Shown here: positions 17,044-25,201 of the stretch, in pieces
Position numbering within the stretch: the stretch's first letter is position 1
Layout: each line of letters starts with the position of its first letter
Origin: Streptomyces asiaticus
GTDB taxonomy: Bacteria; Actinomycetota; Actinomycetes; Streptomycetales; Streptomycetaceae
Direction: 5' to 3'
DNA: 64,000 nucleotides
Assembly (NCBI RefSeq): GCF_018138715.1
Contig: NZ_JAGSHX010000003.1
Span: forward strand, 1 to 64,000
Notes under the pieces: model-generated
Databases searched by the model: none
The model's input: only the letters and a program-made list of their open reading frames with translations
What the model was told of the DNA's origin: nothing
Made by a program: the position numbers and the translations under genes

Positions 17044-18077
17044 CCAGCCCCGACACCACCACACCCGCCGCCGAACAGACATCCCCGGCAACGGTCACCA
17101 CCTTCGACGCCTTCGCCCACTTCGCCCACGCCGCCCCGCCCGCACCCCCGCAGCCGGGCCAGCCACCATGCTCGCTGGAGGAACGCCTGGCCTACCACTC
17201 CCAGTTCGTCACCGTGCGCACCCCCGCCATCGAGAACCTCTCGCGCAGCGTGCGCACCCTGATGATCCTCGGCCGCCACCAGCACGTCACCGCCCGCCCG
17301 TCCCTGATCGTCACCGGCCCGGCCACCACCGGCAAAACCACCGCCCTGCTCGAGGTCGGCCGGACCTGCCACCTGGCCCACACCCGCCGCGCCCACCCCC
17401 GCGACCACAGCGTGCCCGTCGCCTACGTACTGGTTCCGCCGGGCGCCACGGCCAAGACCCTGGCCGGCGAGTTCGCCCGCTACCTCGGCATCCCCGTCAC
17501 CACCCGCATGACCACCGCGCAGATCACGACCGCCGTCTGCCACACCTACACCGCGGCCGGGGTAAAGCTGGTGCTGATCGACGAGATCCACCGGCTCAAC
17601 CCCCGCACGTCCACCGGCGCGGAGGCGGCCGACTGGCTCAAGGACCTCACCGAACGCGTCGCCGCGACGTTCGTGTACGCGGGCATCGACGTCACCGCCA
17701 GCACGGTGTTCACCGGGGTGCGCGGGGCGCAGCTGGCCGGGCGGGCCTCTCTGATCGACTGCGGGGCGCTGCCCGCCCGCGCCGGCGGCCGTGAGCCCTT
17801 CCGCGAGCTGATCGCCGCTCTGGAACAGGCCCTCGACCTGCACGCACACCGGGCGGGCAGCCTGCCGAAACTGGCGCCGTACCTGCACGAGCGGACCGCC
17901 GGACGGATCGGCAGCCTGTCCCGCCTGCTCCGCCAGGCCGCGATCGAGGCCATCCTGGACGGCAGCGAGCGCATCACCAAACCGCTGCTGGACACCATCG
18001 CGCTGGACCACCTGGCCGAGGAGCACTACCGGCCCCGCGCCCCAGCGAGCCGCCGTACCCGGCCCAGCAGCCGGTGA
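17040..18077 (+). CDS. TnsC/TniB-type AAA+ ATPase
   Basis: The 345-residue protein has a Walker A at 93-101 (GPATTGKTT) and a Walker B at 177-182 (LVLIDEIHRL), the AAA+ layout of TniB and TnsC. After a 40-residue Pro/Ala leader comes the helical SLEERLAYHSQFVTVRTPAI segment usual in this family. These ATPases mark the target DNA and pass it to TnsB. The start GTG and stop both overlap the neighbours by 4 bp, so it is translated with tnsB and tniQ. Confidence 0.85.
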   Translation: MTSPDTTTPAAEQTSPATVTTFDAFAHFAHAAPPAPPQPGQPPCSLEERLAYHSQFVTVRTPAIENLSRSVRTLMILGRHQHVTARPSLIVTGPATTGKTTALLEVGRTCHLAHTRRAHPRDHSVPVAYVLVPPGATAKTLAGEFARYLGIPVTTRMTTAQITTAVCHTYTAAGVKLVLIDEIHRLNPRTSTGAEAADWLKDLTERVAATFVYAGIDVTASTVFTGVRGAQLAGRASLIDCGALPARAGGREPFRELIAALEQALDLHAHRAGSLPKLAPYLHERTAGRIGSLSRLLRQAAIEAILDGSERITKPLLDTIALDHLAEEHYRPRAPASRRTRPSSR

Positions 18078-18988
18078 CCGCCCACGCCCCGAGCAGCCCT
18101 GCGGTGCGAGCCCGCACGATGTGGCCGTCCCCGCCCGGCGCGCTGCGCGTACAGCCGCTGCCCCGCGAGTCAACAGCCTCATACCTCACCCGCCTCGCAG
18201 CCACCTATCAGCTGACCGTCGACCAGCTCCTCGACGGCCTGCACATCGCCGCCACCGGCACCTTTGCGGCCCCGCCCGCCACCGACATCCACCTCAGCGC
18301 CGAAGCCACCCGCCGCCTGTCCGCCTTCACCCGTATCCCGCCCGCACACCTCAACCGCGCACTGCCCCGCCAGCCCCCGCCCGCCAGTATCGGCATGGCC
18401 CACGCCGCCCTCGCCCGCTGGCAGCCCCTCCAGCCCGCGGTCCAGCCGCTGGCGGCGTGCACCGCCTGCACCGCGCACCGCAGCCCGCACAAGGCCGTCC
18501 CCGCGTGGATCCACCCGGCGCCCGACCTGCCCCGGGCCATCATCTGCACCCGCCACCAGCAGGCCTCCAGCGATCCCCGGCACCCCGCCCCCCTCAACAT
18601 CCACCCCCTCCCCGAGCTCACCCGAACCCGCCCAGGCGCCCGCCACCGTGCGACCACGGCCTCCCTGAGCTGGGCATCGACGATCACGACGCGCTGGTAC
18701 GACCACCATCAGCACCTGCACGCGCGTTGGCACACACGCCTGAACCGCCTCACCGATGCCAACCCCCACATCCCCCAAGGCCCGGCCTCCCCAGCTCTGA
18801 CCTGCCGGAACCTGATCACCTACCCCGAAACCCTCACCCTCGCCGCGGCCCTTGACCGCCTACCCCCGCACCCCCTGACACGCGCGCAGCAGACCGCCTT
18901 CCTCCACCACCTCGCGGGCCGCCTCCAACTGCCCCGCTTCGCACCCGCCGACCACGACCTGCTCTGGCAACGCCTGCACGCCCGCTGA
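18074..18988 (+). CDS. TniQ-family target-selection protein
   Basis: The 304-residue protein starts its domain with LRVQPLPRESTASYLTRLAA, the TniQ signature. A zinc site is suggested by CTACTAH at about 134-140 and ICTRHQ at about 157. The C-terminal half is Pro/His-rich and less conserved. TniQ recruits TnsC to a chosen target, directly or through a DNA-binding or RNA-guided partner. It is the last gene of the five-gene overlap chain that begins at 12156. Confidence 0.8.
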   Translation: MTAHAPSSPAVRARTMWPSPPGALRVQPLPRESTASYLTRLAATYQLTVDQLLDGLHIAATGTFAAPPATDIHLSAEATRRLSAFTRIPPAHLNRALPRQPPPASIGMAHAALARWQPLQPAVQPLAACTACTAHRSPHKAVPAWIHPAPDLPRAIICTRHQQASSDPRHPAPLNIHPLPELTRTRPGARHRATTASLSWASTITTRWYDHHQHLHARWHTRLNRLTDANPHIPQGPASPALTCRNLITYPETLTLAAALDRLPPHPLTRAQQTAFLHHLAGRLQLPRFAPADHDLLWQRLHAR

Positions 18989-19159
18989 ATCGCACGCTCC
19001 GTCGCCGCCCCGGCCCCAGCACAACGGCCAACGACTCCCGTACCTATAGGCGCGCCAACCACACTGCGCAAAGATCGGCACCACACTCAGCTGACTGCGC
19101 AACACAAACAGCCAGCTCAGCCCACGCACCACCGGTCGCCCACGCCCCGACGCCGCACA
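18989..19159. other. short gap after tniQ with two ACTGCGCAA copies
   Basis: This gap is less GC-rich than its surroundings. ACTGCGCAA occurs at 19063-19071 and 19094-19102, 31 bp apart. The copies could be transposase-end binding sites or chance. No terminator-like hairpin was recognised. Confidence 0.3.
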
Positions 19160-21184
19160 GTGCTCCCCGCCGGAACAGAAATACCGCCCAGTACAACTGA
19201 GCAACAGCAGGTCACAACAAAGATCAATAAGCAGGCTCAACAGCTACGCCACAAGGACCTGCTGGCGTACTCAAGAGCCCGCGATGATCTGCAGTTCTCC
19301 GATGTCTTGACCCTCGAGCGGCAGACACCCGAGAGCTTGGGGGTGGATGACCTGCTGACGCGGTGCCGGCAGGTCACGCCCGTGGGACTGAGCCGGATGT
19401 CCCTGACACCCCGTCCCGTGTGGGTGGGCACCAACGGTGTCGACGACTGGCTGCAGGAAGCCGGTGCGGCAGCCCGCGACCTGGGCCGCAACGTCTACGT
19501 CCTCTGCGAGCACAAGAGCGTCGCGGACGCCGCCCTGTTGTGGAACCTGCGGGCCCTGCACGGCTGGTCCCACATCGTGCCGATCGGCCTGCCGGTGTCG
19601 CGTACCCCGGCTGGGGAACTGGACATCGCCGAAGCGGAAGCAAGGATCGAAACCGTCGCTCGTCAGCCGTTCTGGGTGACCGGCGCCGCGCCCATGATGG
19701 TGCTCACCTCGACCACACTGCCGCACGAGGACCTTGAGGCTGTAGGGCGTCGTCTGCCCCACCGTCCGGTTTACGCCCTCAGCCCTTCCGATGTACTGGT
19801 CCCCACTCCCGCGCCCCTGGCCCGGAGTTCCAGCATGCCGCTGACCTTCGCCGCCGGCCGCGCGCTGGCGCCGACACTGACCGAGGACGACCGGGAGGTA
19901 CTGGCTCTGGTGAACACGGACCAGTCGGTCCGTGTCACGGTCGAGGTCGACCGGCAGCCGCTGCCTTCGTTGGTACCGCTACGCGGTGGGCGCTGGTCGG
20001 TGTACCCGGCGTACGGCGGGGGCGGCGCGATCGTCAGTGCGTCAGGGGCGGGCGTTGCCGAAGTGCAGTGGCCGCAGACGTGGACCCTGCTGGAGGCGGC
20101 CGCGCGTGAACACGGTCTGACGGTGCGAGAGTCCGTTCCCGGCCAGCATGCCGTCGCGCTGGCCGAACTCGCCGGCGGTGCGCACGGGGTTCGCTGGCTG
20201 GCTCATCGCGGCCTGCTCTCACTGCTGTACTCCACTGCGGCAAGCACATCCATGAGCTGGTTCAAGGCGCGGGCGGATCGTCTGGCCAGGGAAGTAGCCG
20301 CAGCTCAGGAAGATCCCGACGCCGCGATGGCGCAGTTCTCCGAACTGCTCGCGGACATCAACGTCAGCCATGATGCCGAGACCTCGGGCGCATTCGATCT
20401 CAGCTCCCTCAGCAAAGCGCTGGGCGGGAAACGCTCGGTCGCGGAAGCCTGGCTGCGGTGGGCACTGCAGCGGCGCCTCGTCCTGCGTGTCGTCCAGCTC
20501 ATCTGTGATCACTGCGGCTTCAAAGTCCTGCGCCCGGTGGAGCAGACCGGCAACGCCGGCTGTCCACGATGCGGCCGCACCATGGTGGACCCGTTCGCCC
20601 TGACGTCGCTGACGTTCCGTTACCGTCTGGCCGAGCCCCTGCGACGGTCCATCGACGACGATTCCGTCTACCATGCCTTGATCATGCGCTGGCTGATCGC
20701 GGCGTTGGCGAACCGGCCAGGCTTCCTGGTGGGCGCGCACCCCGGAGTCGAGTTCTACCGCGGGAAGCAGCAGATCGGCGAGGCCGACATCGTCCTGCTT
20801 CTGGCAGACGGCACCGTCATTCCCGCCGAGGTGAAACGGCACGGCCGCCAGCTGACCGAGGGCGAGGTGGGTAAGGTCCGCTCGATCGCCGACGCGCTGC
20901 AGTCACCCACCGTGCTTCTTGGGGCGGGAGACAGCAGCGACGACTGCCCTCAGGCCCTCGCGCATGACCGCGATGACGGCACCGCCCGCGTCATCACCAG
21001 CGAATACTGGCTCACCCCGATCCCCCGGCCCGCCATCGACGGCTCAGGCCTGCCCCGCTGGAACAGAGACAACAACCGTCCCCCCGGCACCCTGCACGAC
21101 CACGAAGAAGCCTTCTGCAGCTTCATCGAGGACGCCAGTGCCCGCGCCTTCGGCACACACGACCCCGTCCGCGACCTGTTCTGA
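19160..21184 (+). CDS. large protein with zinc ribbon and C-terminal PD-(D/E)XK nuclease motif
   Basis: GTG 19160 gives 674 residues. The first 440 are mostly helical and not recognised. A four-cysteine zinc ribbon follows: C449-x2-C452 and C468-x2-C471. The C-terminal part holds Glu531 (GVEFYRG), Asp543 (GEADIVLLL) and Glu557-x-Lys559 (IPAEVKRHG), the arrangement of PD-(D/E)XK nucleases such as restriction and Holliday-junction enzymes. It lies 171 bp after tniQ in the same direction. It might supply the DNA cleavage that the degenerate TnsA-like protein cannot, or be an unrelated defence cargo gene. The sequence does not settle this. Confidence 0.65.
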   Translation: MLPAGTEIPPSTTEQQQVTTKINKQAQQLRHKDLLAYSRARDDLQFSDVLTLERQTPESLGVDDLLTRCRQVTPVGLSRMSLTPRPVWVGTNGVDDWLQEAGAAARDLGRNVYVLCEHKSVADAALLWNLRALHGWSHIVPIGLPVSRTPAGELDIAEAEARIETVARQPFWVTGAAPMMVLTSTTLPHEDLEAVGRRLPHRPVYALSPSDVLVPTPAPLARSSSMPLTFAAGRALAPTLTEDDREVLALVNTDQSVRVTVEVDRQPLPSLVPLRGGRWSVYPAYGGGGAIVSASGAGVAEVQWPQTWTLLEAAAREHGLTVRESVPGQHAVALAELAGGAHGVRWLAHRGLLSLLYSTAASTSMSWFKARADRLAREVAAAQEDPDAAMAQFSELLADINVSHDAETSGAFDLSSLSKALGGKRSVAEAWLRWALQRRLVLRVVQLICDHCGFKVLRPVEQTGNAGCPRCGRTMVDPFALTSLTFRYRLAEPLRRSIDDDSVYHALIMRWLIAALANRPGFLVGAHPGVEFYRGKQQIGEADIVLLLADGTVIPAEVKRHGRQLTEGEVGKVRSIADALQSPTVLLGAGDSSDDCPQALAHDRDDGTARVITSEYWLTPIPRPAIDGSGLPRWNRDNNRPPGTLHDHEEAFCSFIEDASARAFGTHDPVRDLF

Positions 21185-21471
21185 CGTGCGGTGCACCGGC
21201 GGTTTCCGCTGCCTCCACCAGCGCAGGTCGTCCGGCCAAGACGGTCGCCGGCCCCGCCCGGGCAAGACCTCGCACCGGACGGCGTGTTGACATGATGCGA
21301 TCGTCCGGGCGACACCGTGGAACGCAGCCATGGAGCCCGACCACGCCTGGTCCGCACGGGTTCACTGCGGTTGCCCGGCGCGCACAGCCAGTTGGAGCGC
21401 TGCCGCACATGCCTGTCCCCAACCATTACAGCGGGCAGGCCTTCCAGGCGCCGCCACCTGACGCGGACCGG
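21185..21471. other. convergent gap between nuclease and PIN genes
   Basis: About 290 bp separate two genes that end towards each other. No strong hairpin with a T-run was found. It is a possible right border of the Tn7-like module, but I found no terminal repeats that prove it. Confidence 0.3.
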
Positions 21472-22524
21472 CTACCTCTGTACGGGGCGGCCGACCGTCC
21501 ACAGGTCACCCGGGGCACGGCCGAACGCGGCGTGCGCCGTCATGTTCCGCCTCAGCTGCGCGGCGGAGACCATGTGCCCACGCCGGGCGAGCGCGTCACG
21601 CAGTTCGCCGGGTGTCAGGGGCTGGCCGCACCGCGCGAGGTAGCGGGCCGCGACCTGCTCGGTGGTGGGACAGGCCGGGGGCTCCACCACCACAAGCGAG
21701 TCGCTGAGCGTCTGATGCTCGGTCATCCCGGCTTCGGCCAACTCCAGCAGCGGCTTCGCCACGTCCCCCAGCCGCGACAGGCGCCGCCGCCAGTTGTCCC
21801 GGGCCAGCCAGCCGTTCGTGTAGCACCACCACAGCAGCCCGCCCACCACGACCGTCGCGGCCAGCGGGTTGCGTCGCGCGAGGACCGCCAGGCGGTGAAC
21901 ACCCCCGCCGAACAGCCGCAGGGTCCAGTCGAGGACCACCAGCGCGTTCGCGGCGGTGGCCTCCAGGCCAGCCATGCGCATCACGCTCTGGACGACAGGG
22001 ATCCACTCGATGACGGCGAACCCGAAGCGGGAGAAGACGCTGTCCTCGGTGACGATGACACACGGCCCCAGGAACTCCGCGAGTGCCATGGTGGGTGCGT
22101 CGTCCGGGTCGCCCTGGTACTTCTTCGGCAACTCCGGGTCGACGTGCAGGATGCGCCGGGTCTGCGGGGACAGGTGATCGCGAATCTCCAGATCGACCAC
22201 ACGCAGGGCAGGGAGGATCTGTGCCCCGAGGAGACGGCGTACGTCGCGTTCTGCCACCTGGTAGTCAGCTGCCAGCCGGGGCAGGTGCTCCTCGATCTCG
22301 CCGGGAACGTGTGCCGCGATGTACGGAGTCGCGCGACCGGTACCGGCCAGCGCCATCACCTTGTCGTGCTGGTACCCGTTCTGGACCAGCCAGCAGGCAT
22401 GTGTCAGCAGCGCGTTGGTGTCCAGGACCGGCAGCAGCATCCGCCGGTCCAGCACCATCGGGTTGAACGCCGATCCGGAAGGGACCAGCAGTGGCGGTGC
22501 CGAAACAGCACGGTCAAGCGTCAT
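21472..22524 (-). CDS. PIN-domain protein, 350 aa
   Basis: The N-terminal half has the PIN nuclease acids: VLDTNALL (Asp), HVPGEIEEH (Glu), GDPDDAPTMALAE (Asp) and VTEDSVF (Asp). PIN domains are RNases, often toxins, but typical toxins are about 130 residues. Here a hydrophobic span (AATVVVGGLLWWCYTNGWLA, about residues 215-235) and a 100-residue C-terminal helix-turn-helix-like region follow. No antitoxin-like gene is directly upstream; a 141-residue unknown gene precedes it on the same strand. It may be a membrane-linked RNase with a cargo or defence role. Confidence 0.65.
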   Translation of the reverse strand: MTLDRAVSAPPLLVPSGSAFNPMVLDRRMLLPVLDTNALLTHACWLVQNGYQHDKVMALAGTGRATPYIAAHVPGEIEEHLPRLAADYQVAERDVRRLLGAQILPALRVVDLEIRDHLSPQTRRILHVDPELPKKYQGDPDDAPTMALAEFLGPCVIVTEDSVFSRFGFAVIEWIPVVQSVMRMAGLEATAANALVVLDWTLRLFGGGVHRLAVLARRNPLAATVVVGGLLWWCYTNGWLARDNWRRRLSRLGDVAKPLLELAEAGMTEHQTLSDSLVVVEPPACPTTEQVAARYLARCGQPLTPGELRDALARRGHMVSAAQLRRNMTAHAAFGRAPGDLWTVGRPVQR

Positions 22525-22701
22525 GGATCAAGTGTCGCCACCGCCACTGACATCCGGGCAGGATTTTCCGTCCGGCACCGGTCCGGCCCTCCATCTGGTC
22601 GACAGCAGCCGGAGCCGTTCCACAACGTCTAGAACCCGCCCGGTCTGCGGAGAGCGCACGGAAGAGCCCCATGGATCCGCGTGACAAAGCCTCTCACCTG
22701 T

Positions 22702-23127
22702 TCAGACCTCATCGAAGAGATACTTGCCGGTGGCGCCTTGGAAGGAACCGTCGCGCAGCGTGATCGCCTTCTCCACCTCGCCCATGGTCCGCTCAGCACT
22801 CAGGGCCGCGGCTTCGTCCCGGTGCCCGACGACGAACGTCGGCGCGATGGTCCACGTCACGGTGTTCAGCCAGCGGACCCAGTTCGGGCGCAGCACCTGG
22901 TGGTCGAACCCTCCGGTGCTCTCACCCAGCCAGGCCACCGTGGCGACCCGGGAGTTGAGCGGCAAATACAGGGCACGCCGCCCGCGTGCCTGACGGCGCA
23001 GCTGCGGGAGGTAGCTCCAGGCGCGGTCGTTGAGTGTGAAGCGCGGGGCTTCGGGCGGGCTGTGCAGGATGCGCCAGCGCCAGATACTCATCGGCGCCAG
23101 GCCATTTTCGAGTGCCTCGAGCCGCAC
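22702..23127 (-). CDS. hypothetical protein, 141 aa
   Basis: A GTG-start frame gives a Trp- and Arg-rich protein (SIWRWRILHSPPEAPRFTLN, then TWTIAPTFVVGHRDEAAALS). The body looks like a folded beta-rich domain. It is upstream of the PIN gene on the same strand with a 177-bp gap. No family is recognised. The frame may be the 3' part of a longer gene that also includes the short frame at 23141-23290. Confidence 0.5.
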   Translation of the reverse strand: MRLEALENGLAPMSIWRWRILHSPPEAPRFTLNDRAWSYLPQLRRQARGRRALYLPLNSRVATVAWLGESTGGFDHQVLRPNWVRWLNTVTWTIAPTFVVGHRDEAAALSAERTMGEVEKAITLRDGSFQGATGKYLFDEV

Positions 23128-23140
23128 TCGATGTACGTCA

Positions 23141-23290
23141 TCACCACGGACGCCGGGCTTCCCCCCACTCGGCGAGCCACCGGTTGATCGCGAACTTGAA
23201 GTCCGGGTGACGCACTCCGGCCATGGAGGCGTACACCACCAGCCACTCTCGCTCCCCCGCTGTGTCTGTGCCGCTCTCGAATCGGCGCAC
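23141..23290 (-). CDS. possible small protein or gene fragment, 49 aa
   Basis: The frame ends 13 bp before the start of the 141-residue gene and reads convincingly as protein (VVYASMAGVRHPDFKFAINR). No good ribosome site precedes the GTG at 23290, and an in-frame TAG lies just upstream. It is either a short gene or a piece of a broken one. Confidence 0.3.
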   Translation of the reverse strand: MRRFESGTDTAGEREWLVVYASMAGVRHPDFKFAINRWLAEWGEARRPW

Positions 23291-23589
23291 CTGGAGGTTG
23301 TGCCGGCCGTACTACCATGCCGTCACAGGGCTGGCACCGGTTTCAGGCGTCTTTCCGGTGGGTGCGTCCTTTCACCTTCTGGAGATTGGGATTCAACCAA
23401 TCCAGGCTTCGTCATATCGCACGGGCCCCGCAGCGCGTCACTTCATACGCCTGAATGTGACCGCTGCTTTCCTGGCATGCTGCTGTCCCCTTCGCCTTTC
23501 GGCTCCAGGTAAGCCATTGGGCCCAGAAATATCCCTCCAAATTCCTCCCGGCTGAGCCGGGGATACAACAAGGCGCCTCGTGGCGCACA

Positions 23590-23945
23590 TGCACCGCTCG
23601 ACCGTGTCGCGCTGTTTGTATGCCGCCCGGGCGAAGGCAGGTGGTCTGCCGCCGCCTTGTCCGCGCCGGGACCGGCTGGCTCGCTGGTCGGCCCGTTCCG
23701 GGATCACCGCGCGGATACCGCGTCTGCGTAGGTGGTCGCGGATCTCGCGGAGGAGTACGCCCTGTCGGCCAGGACCATGTCCGGCCTGGTGCGGGGGCGT
23801 CCACGGCGGCGGGGTACGCGTAGGCGGGCCATGACGTCGGTGAAGGCGGGTGCGTCGCCGGCCTGTCCGGCGGTGAGGACGAACGCGAGTGGTCGGCACC
23901 GGGCGTCGGCCGCGATGTGGATCTCATAGCTCAGCAGTGACCGCG
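23590..23945 (-). pseudogene. IS5-family transposase remnant
   Basis: Leftward reading gives SYEIHIAADARCRPLAFVLT, GQAGDAPAFTDVMARL and VLADRAYSS, then in another frame REIRDHLRRRGIRAVIPERA and AYKQRDTVERC. These are successive blocks of IS5-type DDE transposases. A frameshift lies near 23770, and both ends of the gene are missing. Confidence 0.7.
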
Positions 23946-24157
23946 CCCCGCCCGGTGGCACCCAAGAAGCACGGCTCCGGTCTACCGGATCCAGGACTTC
24001 GCCGAGCCGCCAGGAGGTCTGGCCCGAGTCCGCGAGCCGCGTTGCCCTACTGCGGTGCGTGTCCCAGGAACGCAACATCGAGCTGCGGGACATCGCCCGG
24101 CAGATCTGCGAGCGAGGCGACATCGACTACAGAGGCTCACGGGGTGGCGCCGTTGCG

Positions 24158-24790
24158 TTACTCCGCCCACGGAGCCGAGCCCGTGCTTGCCCACATGGCG
24201 AGCTCCTGCCCGTCGACGCACAGGATTCCGCACTGCATGGCGTACTCGGCGGCGGGCTCGGTGAACTCGCTGGTCGTGACCACCGCGGCGATCTGGGCGT
24301 CGTGGACGGCGAAGCACGTTCCGCCGAAGCGCTGAACATCCTGCGAGCCGACCTTGTGAGCCGAGCCGTATCGCTTGCACTGGATGACAATGCGCCGGCC
24401 GTCGGGGGCGGTGGCGAGGACGTCCGCGCCCAGGTCACCCCCGCCGCCCTCCACCTGGCTGACCCGGCAGCCGCCCCGTTCACACAGGTCCGCCACCGCC
24501 TGCTCAAACTCACTGGCCGTCATCGCCTCGAAGTCGGCTGCTCCGAGGGAATCCTCCTCGGGAGAAGCGAGGGCCGTACGGCGGTGGCGCATCACGACGG
24601 CGGCCAGAAGAGTGAGCAGTCCCACGGCCACGGCGGCGACAGGTTGGGCATCGGTCGCGCCGCCGGCGGCTCTTACGGTGACCCCCACCCCGAAGACAAC
24701 GATGGCGATCAGCCCGAAGCAGACTGAGAGATTCCGCAGGCTGAAGGCGTACTGACGCCCGATACGCGGCCGACGGCCGGAAGTGGCCAT
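24158..24790 (-). CDS. Mrr-like restriction endonuclease with N-terminal membrane segments
   Basis: The 210-residue protein has two hydrophobic stretches at about 18-38 and 50-66, then an Mrr-type catalytic domain: MTASEFEQAVADLCERGG, GGGDLGADVLA (catalytic Asp) and IVIQCKRYG (the Q-x-K motif). Type IV nucleases of this fold cut modified or foreign DNA. Membrane-anchored short versions are common in Streptomyces. GAGGGGACC precedes the ATG at 24790. It stands alone on its strand between IS debris and a decayed gene. Confidence 0.8.
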   Translation of the reverse strand: MATSGRRPRIGRQYAFSLRNLSVCFGLIAIVVFGVGVTVRAAGGATDAQPVAAVAVGLLTLLAAVVMRHRRTALASPEEDSLGAADFEAMTASEFEQAVADLCERGGCRVSQVEGGGGDLGADVLATAPDGRRIVIQCKRYGSAHKVGSQDVQRFGGTCFAVHDAQIAAVVTTSEFTEPAAEYAMQCGILCVDGQELAMWASTGSAPWAE

Positions 24791-25201
24791 GGATGGCGGT
24801 CCCCTCGTGTGGTGACATCAAGATCGTCACTGCCGACTGCCCCGGTACGCCCCCTCCACACCCGCTGCAAGATCAGCGGTGTGGCGGGCCGACATATCCA
24901 CCGCGCATAGCGCGTCAGCTGAAGGGAAGCCGATAGTTGGGTGCCCCGCCATTTCCGCCATTCTGACGATGGGATATTTGCCATGACTTCCGCACTGCAC
25001 CGCCTGGACCGGGGACTGCGCCTCATCGGGTTGTCCCGGAGGAAGCGCCCGACCGGCACCCCGTCCCGGCTCGGCCGAGGTCCCCATGGGGTGTCCGCCG
25101 TGGCGGTCATCCGGCAAGCCGTGCGCACACTTCGCACACGGTCCGGTTCGACCCGGCGGAGGTAACCGCATCGACTGGTGCGAGTGGGGTAGCCGTGCGA
25201 C
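24791..25201. other. no convincing gene
   Basis: Several overlapping frames exist on both strands, none with a ribosome site or a recognisable protein pattern. A rightward frame at 24941 (74 codons) is Arg-rich and probably not real. Confidence 0.4.

Noticed and set aside
14623..17091. 822-codon leftward frame opposite tnsB
   Set aside because: Arises from GC-rich third positions; no ribosome site and composition typical of antisense frames.
21288..21308. TGTTGACA at 21288 as a transposon terminal repeat
   Set aside because: Starts with TGT as expected for Tn7-like ends, but no matching inverted copy was found at the left border.
24059..24150. Short rightward frame (SQERNIELRDIARQICERG) as a gene
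   Set aside because: Runs antisense into the Mrr gene and lacks a start with a ribosome site; too short to assign.
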